Below are positions 16,672 through 25,355 of a stretch of DNA of 64,000 nt, piece after piece. A model generated the notes under the pieces. That model had not been told where the DNA came from. It saw only the letters and a list, made by a program, of their open reading frames with translations, and did no database searches. The translations under genes and the position numbers were made by a program. The DNA is from Streptomyces griseomycini (GTDB taxonomy: Bacteria; Actinomycetota; Actinomycetes; Streptomycetales; Streptomycetaceae): NCBI RefSeq assembly GCF_014203535.1, contig NZ_JACHJI010000012.1, positions 62,001 through 126,000 of the forward strand, written 5' to 3'. Each line of letters begins with the position of its first letter. The stretch's first letter is position 1.

Positions 16672-17139
16672 TCAGTCGTCCAGATCGGCGCAGAGGGCGG
16701 TCACCTTCTCGTGGGCCGCCTCCGCTTCGGCACCCTCCACCTTGAAGGTCCGCAGGCGCATGTGGACGTCCTGGAAGGCCTCGTTCAGGGACTTGTAGCG
16801 GTCGTCCAGTTCGGCAGCCGCGTGGGCCAGAGAGGCGGCACCGACGGCGCGGTCGAAGTGGGCCGAGGCGTCCTTGTCACCGTTGGCCAGCGCACTGAAC
16901 GCCGGAACCCGCTGCCACGCCTGGCAGGCGCCCGCCGCGTCGGCCGCCGCGTTGTCGACGCCGGTCCCGGAGGCCGCGCTGTCCGGGCCGGCCCACAGGA
17001 GCCAGCCGACGCCCATGCCCGCACCGGCGGCGACGACGGCGGCCACCACCGGCGCGACCCACCGGGAGGAAGCGCGGCCACCGGTGACGGGAGCCGGTGG
17101 GGTGGAAGGAGGGGGCGGTGGGGGAGCGGATGCGGTCAT
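16672..17139 (-). CDS. Small membrane-anchored protein with Pro-rich N-terminus
   Basis: The 155-residue protein starts at ATG 17139 (ribosome binding site gaaggaagcc). A proline-rich cytoplasmic stretch (APPPPPPSTPP) precedes one transmembrane segment at ~28-50 (WVAPVVAAVVAAGAGMGVGW). The extracytoplasmic helical domain has a Cys in GACQAWQRVP and another near the C-terminus (TALCADLDD) that could pair. This layout is common in streptomycete proteins of unknown function. It is the downstream neighbour of the cupin regulator on the same strand but about 200 bp away. Confidence 0.8.
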   Translation of the reverse strand: MTASAPPPPPPSTPPAPVTGGRASSRWVAPVVAAVVAAGAGMGVGWLLWAGPDSAASGTGVDNAAADAAGACQAWQRVPAFSALANGDKDASAHFDRAVGAASLAHAAAELDDRYKSLNEAFQDVHMRLRTFKVEGAEAEAAHEKVTALCADLDD

Positions 17140-17338
17140 CGAAACGGCTTCCTTCGGTCTACGGGGTACACGGAGAGGCGATCCCGGCACGGGAACCGGC
17201 AGCAAGTGAACCACTTCCGTCACCGGCCACGCTGCCGGGACCGTATGTCGAACCCGACGGGACGTCAGGGCCGATCGTGCGCCCGCTCGTGCCCCGCTCC
17301 AAGGCCGAGGAGGCGTCCGAGTGCGCCACCTCGCCGGC

Positions 17339-17947
17339 TCACCGGTGGTTCCCCGCCTGCGGCGACCGGTGGGGGTCGGTGCGCACGTGCGCGCGTACCC
17401 CTTGCAGGCCGAAGAGGATGAGGAGCTCGACCGCACCGCCGTCGGCGCTGCCCAGCCAGTGCGGCAGGGAGGTGTCGAACTCGGCTGCCTCACCGGGCGG
17501 CAGCGTCAGGTCGCGCTCGCCGAGCACGAGCCGCAGGCGGCCGTCGAGCACGTAGAGCCACTCGAAACCCTCATGGGTCTGCAGGGCCGGTTCCAGTGGC
17601 TCCGACCGGGCCGGAATGATCATTTTGAACGCGTGCACCCCGCCCGGCCGCCGGGACAGGGGCACGAAGGTCATGCCGAACCGCCTGATCGGCCTGAGGT
17701 GGATCCGGGGGTCGCCGGTGCGCGGGGCGCCGACGAGGTCGTCCAGCGGAACGCCGTGGACACGGGCCAGCGGCAGCAGCAGTTCCAGGGTCGGCCTGCG
17801 CTGCCCGTTCTCCAGCCGGGACAGGGTGCTCTCCGAGACACCGGTCCGTGCCGCGAGGTCGGCGAGGGTGATGCCGCGGTCGCGGCGCAGCGCGCGAAGC
17901 CGCGGCCCGACCGCGTCGAGCACTTCGTCGTCCGCAGGGTGGTCCAT
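17339..17947 (-). CDS. XRE-family regulator with C-terminal cupin domain
   Basis: The 202-residue protein starts at ATG 17947. Residues ~13-70 form an XRE helix-turn-helix (LADLAARTGVSESTLSRLEN). Residues ~115-185 are a cupin_2 barrel (HEGFEWLYVLDGRLRLVLGE). Such regulators sense a small ligand in the cupin and usually control the adjacent, divergent gene. Here that is a class I methyltransferase at 18036, 88 bp away, with an inverted repeat between them. Confidence 0.9.
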   Translation of the reverse strand: MDHPADDEVLDAVGPRLRALRRDRGITLADLAARTGVSESTLSRLENGQRRPTLELLLPLARVHGVPLDDLVGAPRTGDPRIHLRPIRRFGMTFVPLSRRPGGVHAFKMIIPARSEPLEPALQTHEGFEWLYVLDGRLRLVLGERDLTLPPGEAAEFDTSLPHWLGSADGGAVELLILFGLQGVRAHVRTDPHRSPQAGNHR

Positions 17948-17955
17948 CGGGCCAC

Positions 17956-17972
17956 CTTGCCACAACCGCAAG
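17956..17972. promoter_or_regulatory. Inverted repeat CTTGC-N7-GCAAG, candidate operator of the cupin regulator
   Basis: A perfect 5-bp inverted repeat with a 7-bp spacer lies 9 bp upstream of the regulator start, in the divergent regulator-methyltransferase intergenic region. Position and symmetry fit an XRE-dimer operator that would control both genes. Confidence 0.45.
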
Positions 17973-18035
17973 ATTCCGTGCCAAACGGCGGGACGCCTCA
18001 CGAGACTGAGCGGCACACCGACACAAGGAGCCTTG

Positions 18036-18662
18036 ATGAGCACCACCGATGCGGTCACGTTCTGGGACGGCGTCCACGCGGCCCGGCCGGAGGCCGGCGA
18101 CCCCCGGCCGAACGTCCGCCTCACCGAGACGGCGGCGGGCCTGCCGCCCGGTGACGCGCTGGACCTCGGATGCGGCAACGGCGGCGACGCGCTGTGGCTG
18201 GCCCGCCGGGAGTGGCGGGTCACCGCCGTCGACATCTCGGCCGTGGCCGTCGAGCGGCTCGCCGCCCTCGCCCGCTCACACGGCCTGGGCGAGCGCGTCA
18301 CCACGGTGCGGCACGACCTGCGCGAGCCCTTCCCGTTCAGCGGATTCGACCTGGTCTGCGCCCACTACCTGCACACCCCCTTCGACCTGGACCGCGCGGC
18401 CGTCCTGCGCGCGGCCGCGCACGCACTGCGCGCGGGCGGGCGGCTGCTGGTCGTCGACCACGGCTCGACCGCGCCGTGGTCGTGGGACCAGGACCCCGAC
18501 ATCCACTATCCGAGTCCCCGGGAAGTCGCCGCGGACATCGGCCTGGACCCGGCCACGTGGACGGTCGAGCGGGCCGACACACCCCGCCGGACCGCCACCG
18601 GCCCGGACGGGCGCACCGCCGAGGTCACCGACCACGTCCTCCTCGTCCGCCGCACCGGCTGA
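18036..18662 (+). CDS. Class I SAM-dependent methyltransferase
   Basis: The 208-residue protein starts at ATG 18036 (ribosome binding site acaaggag). The SAM-binding motif I is ALDLGCGNGGDALWLA at ~41-56, followed by the acidic motif II residue in VTAVDISAVAVERL. It resembles the thiopurine/tellurite-resistance type (FWDGVHAARP near the start, few domains beyond the core). Divergent transcription from an XRE-cupin regulator suggests induction by a small molecule, which the enzyme may methylate for detoxification. That role is inferred. Confidence 0.85.
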   Translation: MSTTDAVTFWDGVHAARPEAGDPRPNVRLTETAAGLPPGDALDLGCGNGGDALWLARREWRVTAVDISAVAVERLAALARSHGLGERVTTVRHDLREPFPFSGFDLVCAHYLHTPFDLDRAAVLRAAAHALRAGGRLLVVDHGSTAPWSWDQDPDIHYPSPREVAADIGLDPATWTVERADTPRRTATGPDGRTAEVTDHVLLVRRTG

Positions 18663-18796
18663 CCCCGCGGCCGGCCCGCCCCGCTCCCGGCGTCCGCCGG
18701 GCACTCACCCAGCGGTCTCCCCGGCCTTCGGACCGGGAGGCGCTCCCGGTCGACCGGCGGAGAACGAGCAGGTCCGGGACCCGTAGCCTTTCGATC

Positions 18797-19237
18797 ATGG
18801 CCGACGTCTACGAACTCCAGCTCACGCTCGACCTGCCGGGCTCGCTCCCGCCGCGGGACCTCGCCCTGCTCCGCTGGCACCTGGGGGAGGAGGGCGGCCG
18901 GCAGGACGACGGGTACGAGTACCCCCTCTGGGCGGACCGGGGGCCGGCGCTGCGGATCGGGGGCGCGCTGGTGGGGGAGCTGTGCTCGGACGGCCCGCAG
19001 TGGGCGCTGGCCGTGCGGCAGGAGGCGCACCCCGACGAGTTCGACGACCTGCGCAGGATGGTGCTGTGGCTCGGCGCGCGCACGACCACGGTGGGCACCG
19101 TCGGGTACCTCCGCTTCCACGAGTCCCACGTCCCCGACGTGCTGGTCGCGGAGTCGGGGGCCGTCCGCAGCGCGGTCCTGCGGGTGGAGAAGGTCCTCGA
19201 GTCGGCGACCGAGGTGATCCCCGACCCCTGGGCGTGA
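18797..19237 (+). CDS. Conserved hypothetical protein, paralogue of the gene at 1596
   Basis: The 146-residue protein starts at ATG 18797 and is the close paralogue of the gene at 1596-2030. It shares the framework MADxYELQL, LDLPGSL, LRWHL, EEGGRQD, LRIGG, VRQEAHPD, DLRRMVLWLG and YLRFHESHVPD. The DNA of the first ~130 bases is also very similar, so the duplication is not ancient. There is no signal peptide or known motif. Both copies lie outside any operon, about 17 kb apart in the same orientation. Confidence 0.85.
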   Translation: MADVYELQLTLDLPGSLPPRDLALLRWHLGEEGGRQDDGYEYPLWADRGPALRIGGALVGELCSDGPQWALAVRQEAHPDEFDDLRRMVLWLGARTTTVGTVGYLRFHESHVPDVLVAESGAVRSAVLRVEKVLESATEVIPDPWA

Positions 19238-19464
19238 ACCGCGGGCGTCCGGGAGCCTTCCTCCCGTCCACGCCGTCGAGGCACCGTTCGCCTCCGGCCG
19301 TCCCGTCCGGTCCCGTCCCGGCCGGTCGTCAGCCCGCCCAGGGCACCCGGCCACCCGGTCGCGACGGTGGCCGTGCGCCCCGCGGCCGCCGACCGCACGA
19401 TGGGCCGTGCCGCCGGCCGGCAGGCCGATCGGTACCGGCCGGAGGCGAGGGAGGACCCGCGACG

Positions 19465-19541
19465 GGCGAGCTGTGCACCGACGGCGAGTGGACGGAGGCG
19501 GCGGCCGGCGCGAGGTGGTCAATCCGTACACGGAGGAGCGT
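19465..19541 (+). pseudogene. Frameshifted N-terminal scrap of an aldehyde dehydrogenase
   Basis: In one frame, from 19465, the DNA encodes GELCTDGEWTEAAAG. Two bases off frame, from 19512, it continues EVVNPYTEERGRP. Joined, this is the typical start of an aldehyde dehydrogenase (F/LxxGEWxxAxxG, then FEVVNPxTEExxG). No further ALDH sequence follows before the HD-domain gene at 19631. The remaining 19238-19630 region shows no gene. The call rests on two short motifs in the right order and spacing. Confidence 0.45.
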
Positions 19542-19630
19542 GGACGGCCCGTGTGCCTCCGCCGCCCCGGCCGGCCGGCGACCGGGTGGGCCGCACGCGC
19601 GCGGACCGCCGCCCGGCCGCCGCCGTCGTC

Positions 19631-20230
19631 TCACACCCGGGCGGACACGCCGCCGTCCGGCACCGGCCCGGTGAGGTCGGGCTCGCCGAACTCCGTGCGC
19701 AGGGCCCGGAAGGCGGCGACCTTGTCCTCGCCGAAGCGGCGTACGTGGGCGGCGTACGCGTCGGGGGAGAGGAACGCCGACGGCCGGGACTTGCTGTGGA
19801 ACTTGTCCGCGTACATCACCAGCCTCTCCTCCGCCGTCTCCGCCAGGTAGTCGGCGGGGGGCAGCGGGAGACCCTGGCGCAGGACGTCGTCCGTGGTGAC
19901 CCCCACTCCGGTGTGGTGGGAGCAGAACCGGCACAGGGCCTCGGGGAAGCCCTCCTCCTCGAGGATCTCCTGGCCGAGCAGTCCGTGCCGGATGTAGTTC
20001 CCGTGGTCCAGCCGCCCGTCGTCCCCGTAGAGGCGGTAGACGCCGATGTCGTGGAGGAGGCAGCCGGCACGGACCAGTTCGGCGTCGACGTCGGGGCGCG
20101 AGACCGAGATGAGCTGTTCGGCGATGCTCCAGACGATCTCGCAGTGCGTGTGGACGAGGGCGAACGCCTCGGCGGTGGGCGCGTGCTTCTCGTGCAGTGC
20201 GCGGATCTCGTCGGGTCCCGGAATCCTCAT
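19631..20230 (-). CDS. HD-domain phosphohydrolase
   Basis: The 199-residue protein starts at ATG 20230; a longer start in the same frame at 20314 has less protein-like N-terminal sequence. The HD metal-binding set is visible: His29 in VHTHCEIV, His60-Asp61 in CLLHDIGVYRL, His82 in YIRHGLLG and His105/106 in FCSHHTGVG. HD domains of this size hydrolyse phosphate esters of nucleotides or related metabolites. The natural substrate is unknown. The HEAT-repeat gene upstream on the same strand ends 74 bp before. Confidence 0.85.
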   Translation of the reverse strand: MRIPGPDEIRALHEKHAPTAEAFALVHTHCEIVWSIAEQLISVSRPDVDAELVRAGCLLHDIGVYRLYGDDGRLDHGNYIRHGLLGQEILEEEGFPEALCRFCSHHTGVGVTTDDVLRQGLPLPPADYLAETAEERLVMYADKFHSKSRPSAFLSPDAYAAHVRRFGEDKVAAFRALRTEFGEPDLTGPVPDGGVSARV

Positions 20231-20304
20231 TCCGGGAGCGTAACAACCGCCCTGCCGGTGGTCCTGGGCCGGGGACGCCGGCCGGAGGCCCCGGACGTCC
20301 TCGT

Positions 20305-21597
20305 TCACACCCACGGGTCGTCGCCGGACCGGACCGGCGTGCCGGCCGTGACCCCGGCGTAGGCGCAGAGCGCGGCCTGGGTGTCGGGCAGCCCGAGTTC
20401 GCGGAGGGTCCGCTCGAAGCGCCGCCCGTAGTCACCCCACGGACCGGTACGGGCGAGGAAGCGCAGGACGCGCCGCTGTCCGCCGCCGAGCCCGGGGAAC
20501 GGCGGCAGCGGGCCGGCAGCGGCGTCGTGGAAGGCCGCACGCACCACGTCCTCCGCCAGGTCGGCGATCTTCCGGTCGGGCATCCCGCCGAAGGCCTCGA
20601 CGACGGCGCCGAGCACGGTGTCCGGGGCGTGCGGGACCAGGGGCAGCAGCGAACGGGCGACGTAGCTGTGCGGGTTACCCTCGTCGAAGTCCGTGAGGGG
20701 ACGGGGGACGACGTCCGCCGCGGCGGCGGCCAGCTCGCCGATCACCAGGTCGCACAGGCCGGCTCCGAGCACGTCGGCGCCGTCGGGGCCGCCGGCCAGC
20801 CGGGCGAGGGCCGTGGCCGCCGCCCAGCGCAGCAGCCGGTCCTCGGCCTCCAGGTAGGGCCGCAGGCGCGGTACGAGGGTGACGTCGCCCACCAGACCGG
20901 CGGCCACCAGCGCGGTGGCCGTCACGCCCGGGTCGTCCTCCGCGGCGAGGCGCGCGAGCAGCCGTGGCAGCGACCGGGAGGCCTCCTCGGGGAACCAGGC
21001 GAGCAGGTAGGCGATCCGGGTGCGCACCTGCGGGTCGGGGTCGTCCAGGAGGCGGTGGAGGCCGGGCAGTTCGGCCCGGACCGCGTCGTAGGAGCGCAGG
21101 GCGCCGTCCCGCGCGTCGACGGGCTTCCCGGCCGCGCAGTACTCCCGCATCTCCTCCAGCCGGCGGCGCCGCTCCCCGTCCTGCTCGACGGCCAGTTGCC
21201 CGTCGTACCAGGGCAGGAGGTTCTCCGGCGCGTGCCCGGCGGCGGCCGCGCGCCAGGCCGCGGTGTCGATCCCGCGGGGCAGGTCGTACTCGTCGTGCCA
21301 GTCCACCGCCAGGCGGGTCAGCAGCCACAGCACGTCCACCCGGACCGGCCGCGGGCCCGCCACGGCGATGCGGGCCAGGAACGGCACGGCGTGGGGCGAG
21401 GCCTCGTAGCGGCTGCCCTGGTGGAAGATGCTCGTGAACAACCCGCTCAGGGCCTTGCCGCGGGCGGTCTCGTCGTCGCCGCACAGGTCCCTCAGCCGCC
21501 CGGGGACGTCCGCGGCGCTGCCGTAGGCGTGCTCCAGTCCGGCCCAGTCCACCTCGTCCAGACCGGCCAGGAGGCCGCCGTGCTTCTCTTCGGTCAT
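20305..21597 (-). CDS. HEAT-repeat protein
   Basis: The 430-residue protein starts at ATG 21597. Its central part consists of HEAT-like helical repeats, recognisable in LPGLHRLLDDPDPQVRTRIA, LLARLAAEDDPGVTATAL and YLEAEDRLLRWAAATALARL. The N-terminal part carries FTSIFHQGSRYEASPHAVPF, a motif I associate with streptomycete HEAT proteins of unknown function. No enzyme motif or membrane segment is seen. The gene lies 37 bp downstream of the large receptor-like gene on the same strand, so the two are probably co-expressed. A scaffold or sensor role is likely. Confidence 0.8.
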   Translation of the reverse strand: MTEEKHGGLLAGLDEVDWAGLEHAYGSAADVPGRLRDLCGDDETARGKALSGLFTSIFHQGSRYEASPHAVPFLARIAVAGPRPVRVDVLWLLTRLAVDWHDEYDLPRGIDTAAWRAAAAGHAPENLLPWYDGQLAVEQDGERRRRLEEMREYCAAGKPVDARDGALRSYDAVRAELPGLHRLLDDPDPQVRTRIAYLLAWFPEEASRSLPRLLARLAAEDDPGVTATALVAAGLVGDVTLVPRLRPYLEAEDRLLRWAAATALARLAGGPDGADVLGAGLCDLVIGELAAAAADVVPRPLTDFDEGNPHSYVARSLLPLVPHAPDTVLGAVVEAFGGMPDRKIADLAEDVVRAAFHDAAAGPLPPFPGLGGGQRRVLRFLARTGPWGDYGRRFERTLRELGLPDTQAALCAYAGVTAGTPVRSGDDPWV

Positions 21598-21634
21598 GCG
21601 GACAACCCTCGCACGCCCCCGCTCCGGTTCCCGC

Positions 21635-24541
21635 TCACCCGATCGAGCACTCCCGCACGTCGAGCGGCTTGCCGCTGCCGGCCGGTCTGCTGCACAGGAC
21701 CTCCGCCTCCGAGACGCCTCCCGGGGTCCTCCGGACCCGCTTGAGGACGATGCTGTGGCCGTGCCGTTCGCCGTACAGGGGCGCGTCGGTGAAGTCGATC
21801 GTCCCGGTGGCCATCCCGTCGAGCTTGACGCTCCTGAGGTTGACCCAGGTCGCCGCGCGGCTCTGGCGCACGTCCCCGAGGCTGGCCGCCCAGTACAGCG
21901 CACGCGTGGCGTCGTGGGAGAGGGCCGTCTGCCCGCTGGCGAAGTCGGCTGCGTCGTACGTGGCCCTCCCGTCCTCCAGCCAGGGGAGGTACTTGGCGGC
22001 CTCCTCGTAGAAGGCGGTCCCGGACGCGGCCTCCTCCAGCTCCGCCAGGGCCGCGTGGTACAGCGTGATCCGCGGGGCCACGCCGTCGCGGCCGCCCGTG
22101 CCGGAGAACCTGGCCTTGCTCAGGTCGTCGCCCGTGAGGATCGACATCTCCCTGTTCGCGCAGCCCGGTTCGGTGCTCAGCTGGGTCATCAGCGGTCCGA
22201 TGTCCTCGACCCGCCCGGCGAAGTAGATCACCGAGGGGACGCTCTCCCCCCGGCAGATGCTCTCCGCGTGCAGCCGCAGTTCGGGCTTGCCGTTCGCCAC
22301 CCGGTAGTTCTGCGCGGGCAGCAGCCGGAAGCCCTCCCGCTCCAGCATCTCCCCGCCGTAGAGGGCCTGCTCGCTGGTGTAACGGTCCTGCGACTCCTCG
22401 GTGTCGCGGGCCAGCACCAGGGCGCGCGGGGATCCGCCCCGGGTGCGCAGCTGCCGGGCGACGAGACCGAGCGCGTTCGCCTGGTGCTCGTCGGGGGCCG
22501 CGAGGCTGAACCAGTTGGAGAACTCCTTCGGCAGGTAGGTCGCCGAGTTGGTGCCGGAGACGACGGGCAGCCCCACCGCGTGGAGCCGGCGCGTGACGTC
22601 GGGGCTGCTCTGCAGGTCGCGGCCGAAGCCGACGACACCGACGACGGTCGGGTCGCGGTCGGCGTACTCGGCGATCGCGTCGGCCGTGACGCGCTGGTGC
22701 CCCATGTCCGCGCCGCCGTTGGCGAGCAGCACGCGCAGCTTCACCGTGTAGTTCTCGTTGACGACGCGCTGGGCGAGGTACACGCCCGCCAGTTCCTCGG
22801 CGCCCTTGACCAGGGAGGGGTCCACCGGGGAGGAGCTCAGCGGACCCGCGTACACCACCGTGACGTAGGCGTCGGGGTGGTCGCGCAGCACCTCGGCGTT
22901 CTCGGCGTGCACCAGGTCCTCCAGCTCGCGCACCCTCCGGCTCTCCCCGTCGGCTCCGTCCCGGAGGTGCGCGCCGAACCGGACGTCTCCGACGGCTATC
23001 CCGACGCACTCCGTGCCCCCGCCGGGCGCGGGGCGCCGTTCGGTGTCGCGGTCGGCGGTGAGCAGGCCCGCCGAGCAGTACGTCCGGTGCAGTTCGCGGG
23101 AGTGGACGACGCCCGCGGTGACGGCGAGGGCGAGGACGAGGAGCAGGCTGTGCGCCGACCACACCACACGGGCCAGGGGCGGTCGGTGCCGGGCCCTGAC
23201 GCACCGCCAGTCCGTCTGCCGCAGCTGCACCAGCTCCGCACGGGGCAGCGGGATCCTGAGCACCCAGGGCAGGGCGTTCGTCCTGCTCGGCGACTGGTCG
23301 GCCCGGAGGTTCCCGGCCCATTCGTCGTACCAGTGCCGCAACCGCTGCTGGAGGCGCGGGGACCGGGCCGGGGCCTGCGGCCGGCCGGCCGGCGGACTTC
23401 CGTCCGCGCTCCGGTCGAGCAGCGCCGCGTCGTCCGCCGCCACGCCCGCCACGATCAGCAGCGGGTCGAGCTCGCTGCGCCGGCTGCGGACGTCGCTGAC
23501 CGCCCTGATCAGTTCGATGCCGCCGTTCTCCCGGTCTATCCGGCGCAGGAACAGCACCGGCGGGCGCGTCCGCTTGAACCCCCGCAGGTCCCAGCTGCCG
23601 CGCCGGTGGTTGTCCCGCAGGTCCTCGAAGAGCGCCAGCACGTACAACTGGAGGGGGAACGGGCCGCCCTCCCGCATGGCCTCGGCCACGTCGTAGGCGC
23701 GGGCCGCTATGGCCCGCCAGGAGCCGACGGGCCGCAGCAGCCGCACGCTGGTCGACTGGCGGCGGGCGGCGGACTGGAGGAACGTCGTGGTCAGGAACCA
23801 CCGGCTCTCCCTGCGCAGCCACAGGAAGAGGGGCGCGCGCCCGGGGACGTGGTTCAGGACGGCGAGCAGGATCATCAGCCCGATGCCCGCCAGGACGGCG
23901 ATGTACCACTCGGGGCGGGTGAGCAGCGCGGTGAAGGCGCCCAGGACGCCCATGGGGAGGAACTGCTGCACGTCGGTGAGCAGCATCTGCCGGTGCCGGC
24001 GCGAGGGTCTGCGGGGACGCCAGCGCTGCCGGGCCAGGATGCGCAGCAGGTGTGTCTGGGCCTGCTCCCGCTGGACGTTCCCGTCCGGGGTGCCGGCGGG
24101 GGCGGTCGGCCAGTGCTCGCGCATCTCCGGATCCTCGGTGGCCTCCTGGAGGGCGCGGACGAGGCCCAGGCGGGGGAAGGCGTAGGGCCGGTAGGCGGCG
24201 GACCGGTCGCCCCACTTCCTGGAGTCGCCGAGGTCGCACAGGAGCCGCGCGGCCCGGGCCGTGGGGTCCGAGTCCCCCGGTTGCGGCTCGGTCGGGGCGA
24301 CGGCCAGGCGCGTACCGTGACGCTGCTGCCCTTCGCGCAGTTCGTCGACGAGTTCGGTGACGCGGTCGTCGTCGGCGGAGTCCTCGGCGTGCAGCACGAT
24401 GACCGGCATCGGGGGGTCGCTGGTCCGGAAGTCCTGGATCAGGGACTCCAGTTGTCGCTGGACGTCGATCCCCGCCTCGGTCGACATGCCCGGGTGACCG
24501 CCCGGACAGTTCCGAGGGAAGCTCTGGTCAGGGTCGTGCAT
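21635..24541 (-). CDS. Receptor-like membrane protein with periplasmic-binding-protein (type I) ectodomain
   Basis: The 968-residue protein starts at ATG 24541. A cytoplasmic N-terminal region (~1-180) is followed by a pair of hydrophobic segments (~190-230, GVLGAFTALL and WYIAVLAGIGLMILLAVL). A second cytoplasmic region (~230-460) contains RPPVLFLRRIDRENGG, which resembles the Walker B region of STAND-type NTPases, but no clear Walker A was found. One more membrane segment (~465-485, LLLVLALAVTAGVV) leads to a large outside domain with the fold of branched-chain-amino-acid binding proteins (VVGVVGFGRDLQSSPDVTRR, AVGLPVVSGTNSATYL). It is not linked to ABC permease genes, so it looks like a sensor, not a transporter part. 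Ligand and output are unknown. Confidence 0.75.
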   Translation of the reverse strand: MHDPDQSFPRNCPGGHPGMSTEAGIDVQRQLESLIQDFRTSDPPMPVIVLHAEDSADDDRVTELVDELREGQQRHGTRLAVAPTEPQPGDSDPTARAARLLCDLGDSRKWGDRSAAYRPYAFPRLGLVRALQEATEDPEMREHWPTAPAGTPDGNVQREQAQTHLLRILARQRWRPRRPSRRHRQMLLTDVQQFLPMGVLGAFTALLTRPEWYIAVLAGIGLMILLAVLNHVPGRAPLFLWLRRESRWFLTTTFLQSAARRQSTSVRLLRPVGSWRAIAARAYDVAEAMREGGPFPLQLYVLALFEDLRDNHRRGSWDLRGFKRTRPPVLFLRRIDRENGGIELIRAVSDVRSRRSELDPLLIVAGVAADDAALLDRSADGSPPAGRPQAPARSPRLQQRLRHWYDEWAGNLRADQSPSRTNALPWVLRIPLPRAELVQLRQTDWRCVRARHRPPLARVVWSAHSLLLVLALAVTAGVVHSRELHRTYCSAGLLTADRDTERRPAPGGGTECVGIAVGDVRFGAHLRDGADGESRRVRELEDLVHAENAEVLRDHPDAYVTVVYAGPLSSSPVDPSLVKGAEELAGVYLAQRVVNENYTVKLRVLLANGGADMGHQRVTADAIAEYADRDPTVVGVVGFGRDLQSSPDVTRRLHAVGLPVVSGTNSATYLPKEFSNWFSLAAPDEHQANALGLVARQLRTRGGSPRALVLARDTEESQDRYTSEQALYGGEMLEREGFRLLPAQNYRVANGKPELRLHAESICRGESVPSVIYFAGRVEDIGPLMTQLSTEPGCANREMSILTGDDLSKARFSGTGGRDGVAPRITLYHAALAELEEAASGTAFYEEAAKYLPWLEDGRATYDAADFASGQTALSHDATRALYWAASLGDVRQSRAATWVNLRSVKLDGMATGTIDFTDAPLYGERHGHSIVLKRVRRTPGGVSEAEVLCSRPAGSGKPLDVRECSIG

Positions 24542-24561
24542 GGACACCCCCGTGGCCGTAA

Positions 24562-24573
24562 GACACATGTGTC
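24562..24573. promoter_or_regulatory. Perfect palindrome GACACATGTGTC upstream of the receptor-like gene
   Basis: This 12-bp palindrome lies 20 bp upstream of the receptor-like gene in the 271-bp divergent region that also serves the gene at 24813. It is a plausible dimeric-repressor operator. No promoter could be placed with confidence around it, and the rest of the intergenic region shows nothing. Confidence 0.4.
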
Positions 24574-24812
24574 ACAAGCGCTTTGCGAGGATAACGCTCA
24601 CTTCTGACAACCGCTCCTGACGGAACGGCGGTTCGTCGCGGTGGTGGTGCCGGGGCCGGCGGACGGCGCCGTCGGCGCGCGAGGTCACGCGATCGGGTGA
24701 TGCCGTGCGATGCGGGCACGTGCGGGGCCGACGGTCCGTTCGATCCGGTGACGGGGGCGTCCCGTTCACCCTCGACACGGTTCACCTTCGACACGGACGA
24801 TCGGAGCGCGCC

Positions 24813-25355
24813 ATGAGCCTGCTTCTCCACCGCAACCCCGACGGCACGACGACCGGGCGCAACGACGCCACCGGGTTCACGGTGACGAACGCCGACGAAG
24901 AGGAGGTGAAGAGGCTGCTGTACGAGGACGCGGGGTGGGAGTACACACCTCCACCGCCTCCGGTGCCGCCCGGCTTCCACCGGTTCTCGCTGGTGCACGA
25001 CGAGTTCCGGGCCGCCGGATTCGGGGACGAGCGGTATGCGGGGCTGCGGGCGCGTCCGCCGGAGGGGTGCGTACCGGTCGACCGGGGGTGCTTCGCCCTG
25101 GAGTGCGAGCGTCCGGGGAGGACGCTGTTGGACGCGGTCGCCGGTACGGTCGCGGAGATCCGTCGCGAGCACGGGCTGGTGATGAACAGCCTGGGCGTCG
25201 AGAAGCCCCAGGAACGGTCCGACGCCGACCACGAGAACGGGTACGCGGCGAAGACCGTCGCCCACCTGGTGCTGATGGCCGCTCACCGGGCCCGCGTGCT
25301 CGGTTACGGACGCAGGGACGTGGTCCGGCTGCTCGACGCGGCGGGTGTCGAGTAG
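24813..25355 (+). CDS. Hypothetical protein
   Basis: The 180-residue protein starts at ATG 24813 (ribosome binding site cggagcg). It is soluble, with a Tyr/Pro-rich centre (WEYTPPPPPVPPGFHRFSLV) and a helical C-terminal part (NGYAAKTVAHLVLMAAHRAR). I do not recognise a family. It is divergent from the receptor-like gene. The 241 bp between its stop and the next gene hold nothing recognisable. Confidence 0.75.
   Translation: MSLLLHRNPDGTTTGRNDATGFTVTNADEEEVKRLLYEDAGWEYTPPPPPVPPGFHRFSLVHDEFRAAGFGDERYAGLRARPPEGCVPVDRGCFALECERPGRTLLDAVAGTVAEIRREHGLVMNSLGVEKPQERSDADHENGYAAKTVAHLVLMAAHRARVLGYGRRDVVRLLDAAGVE

Noticed and set aside
21596..24607. A 1,003-codon open frame on the plus strand opposite the receptor-like gene
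   Set aside because: It is the GC-shadow of the minus-strand gene: Arg/Gly/Val/Gln-rich, with no domain, and its boundaries mirror those of the true gene.
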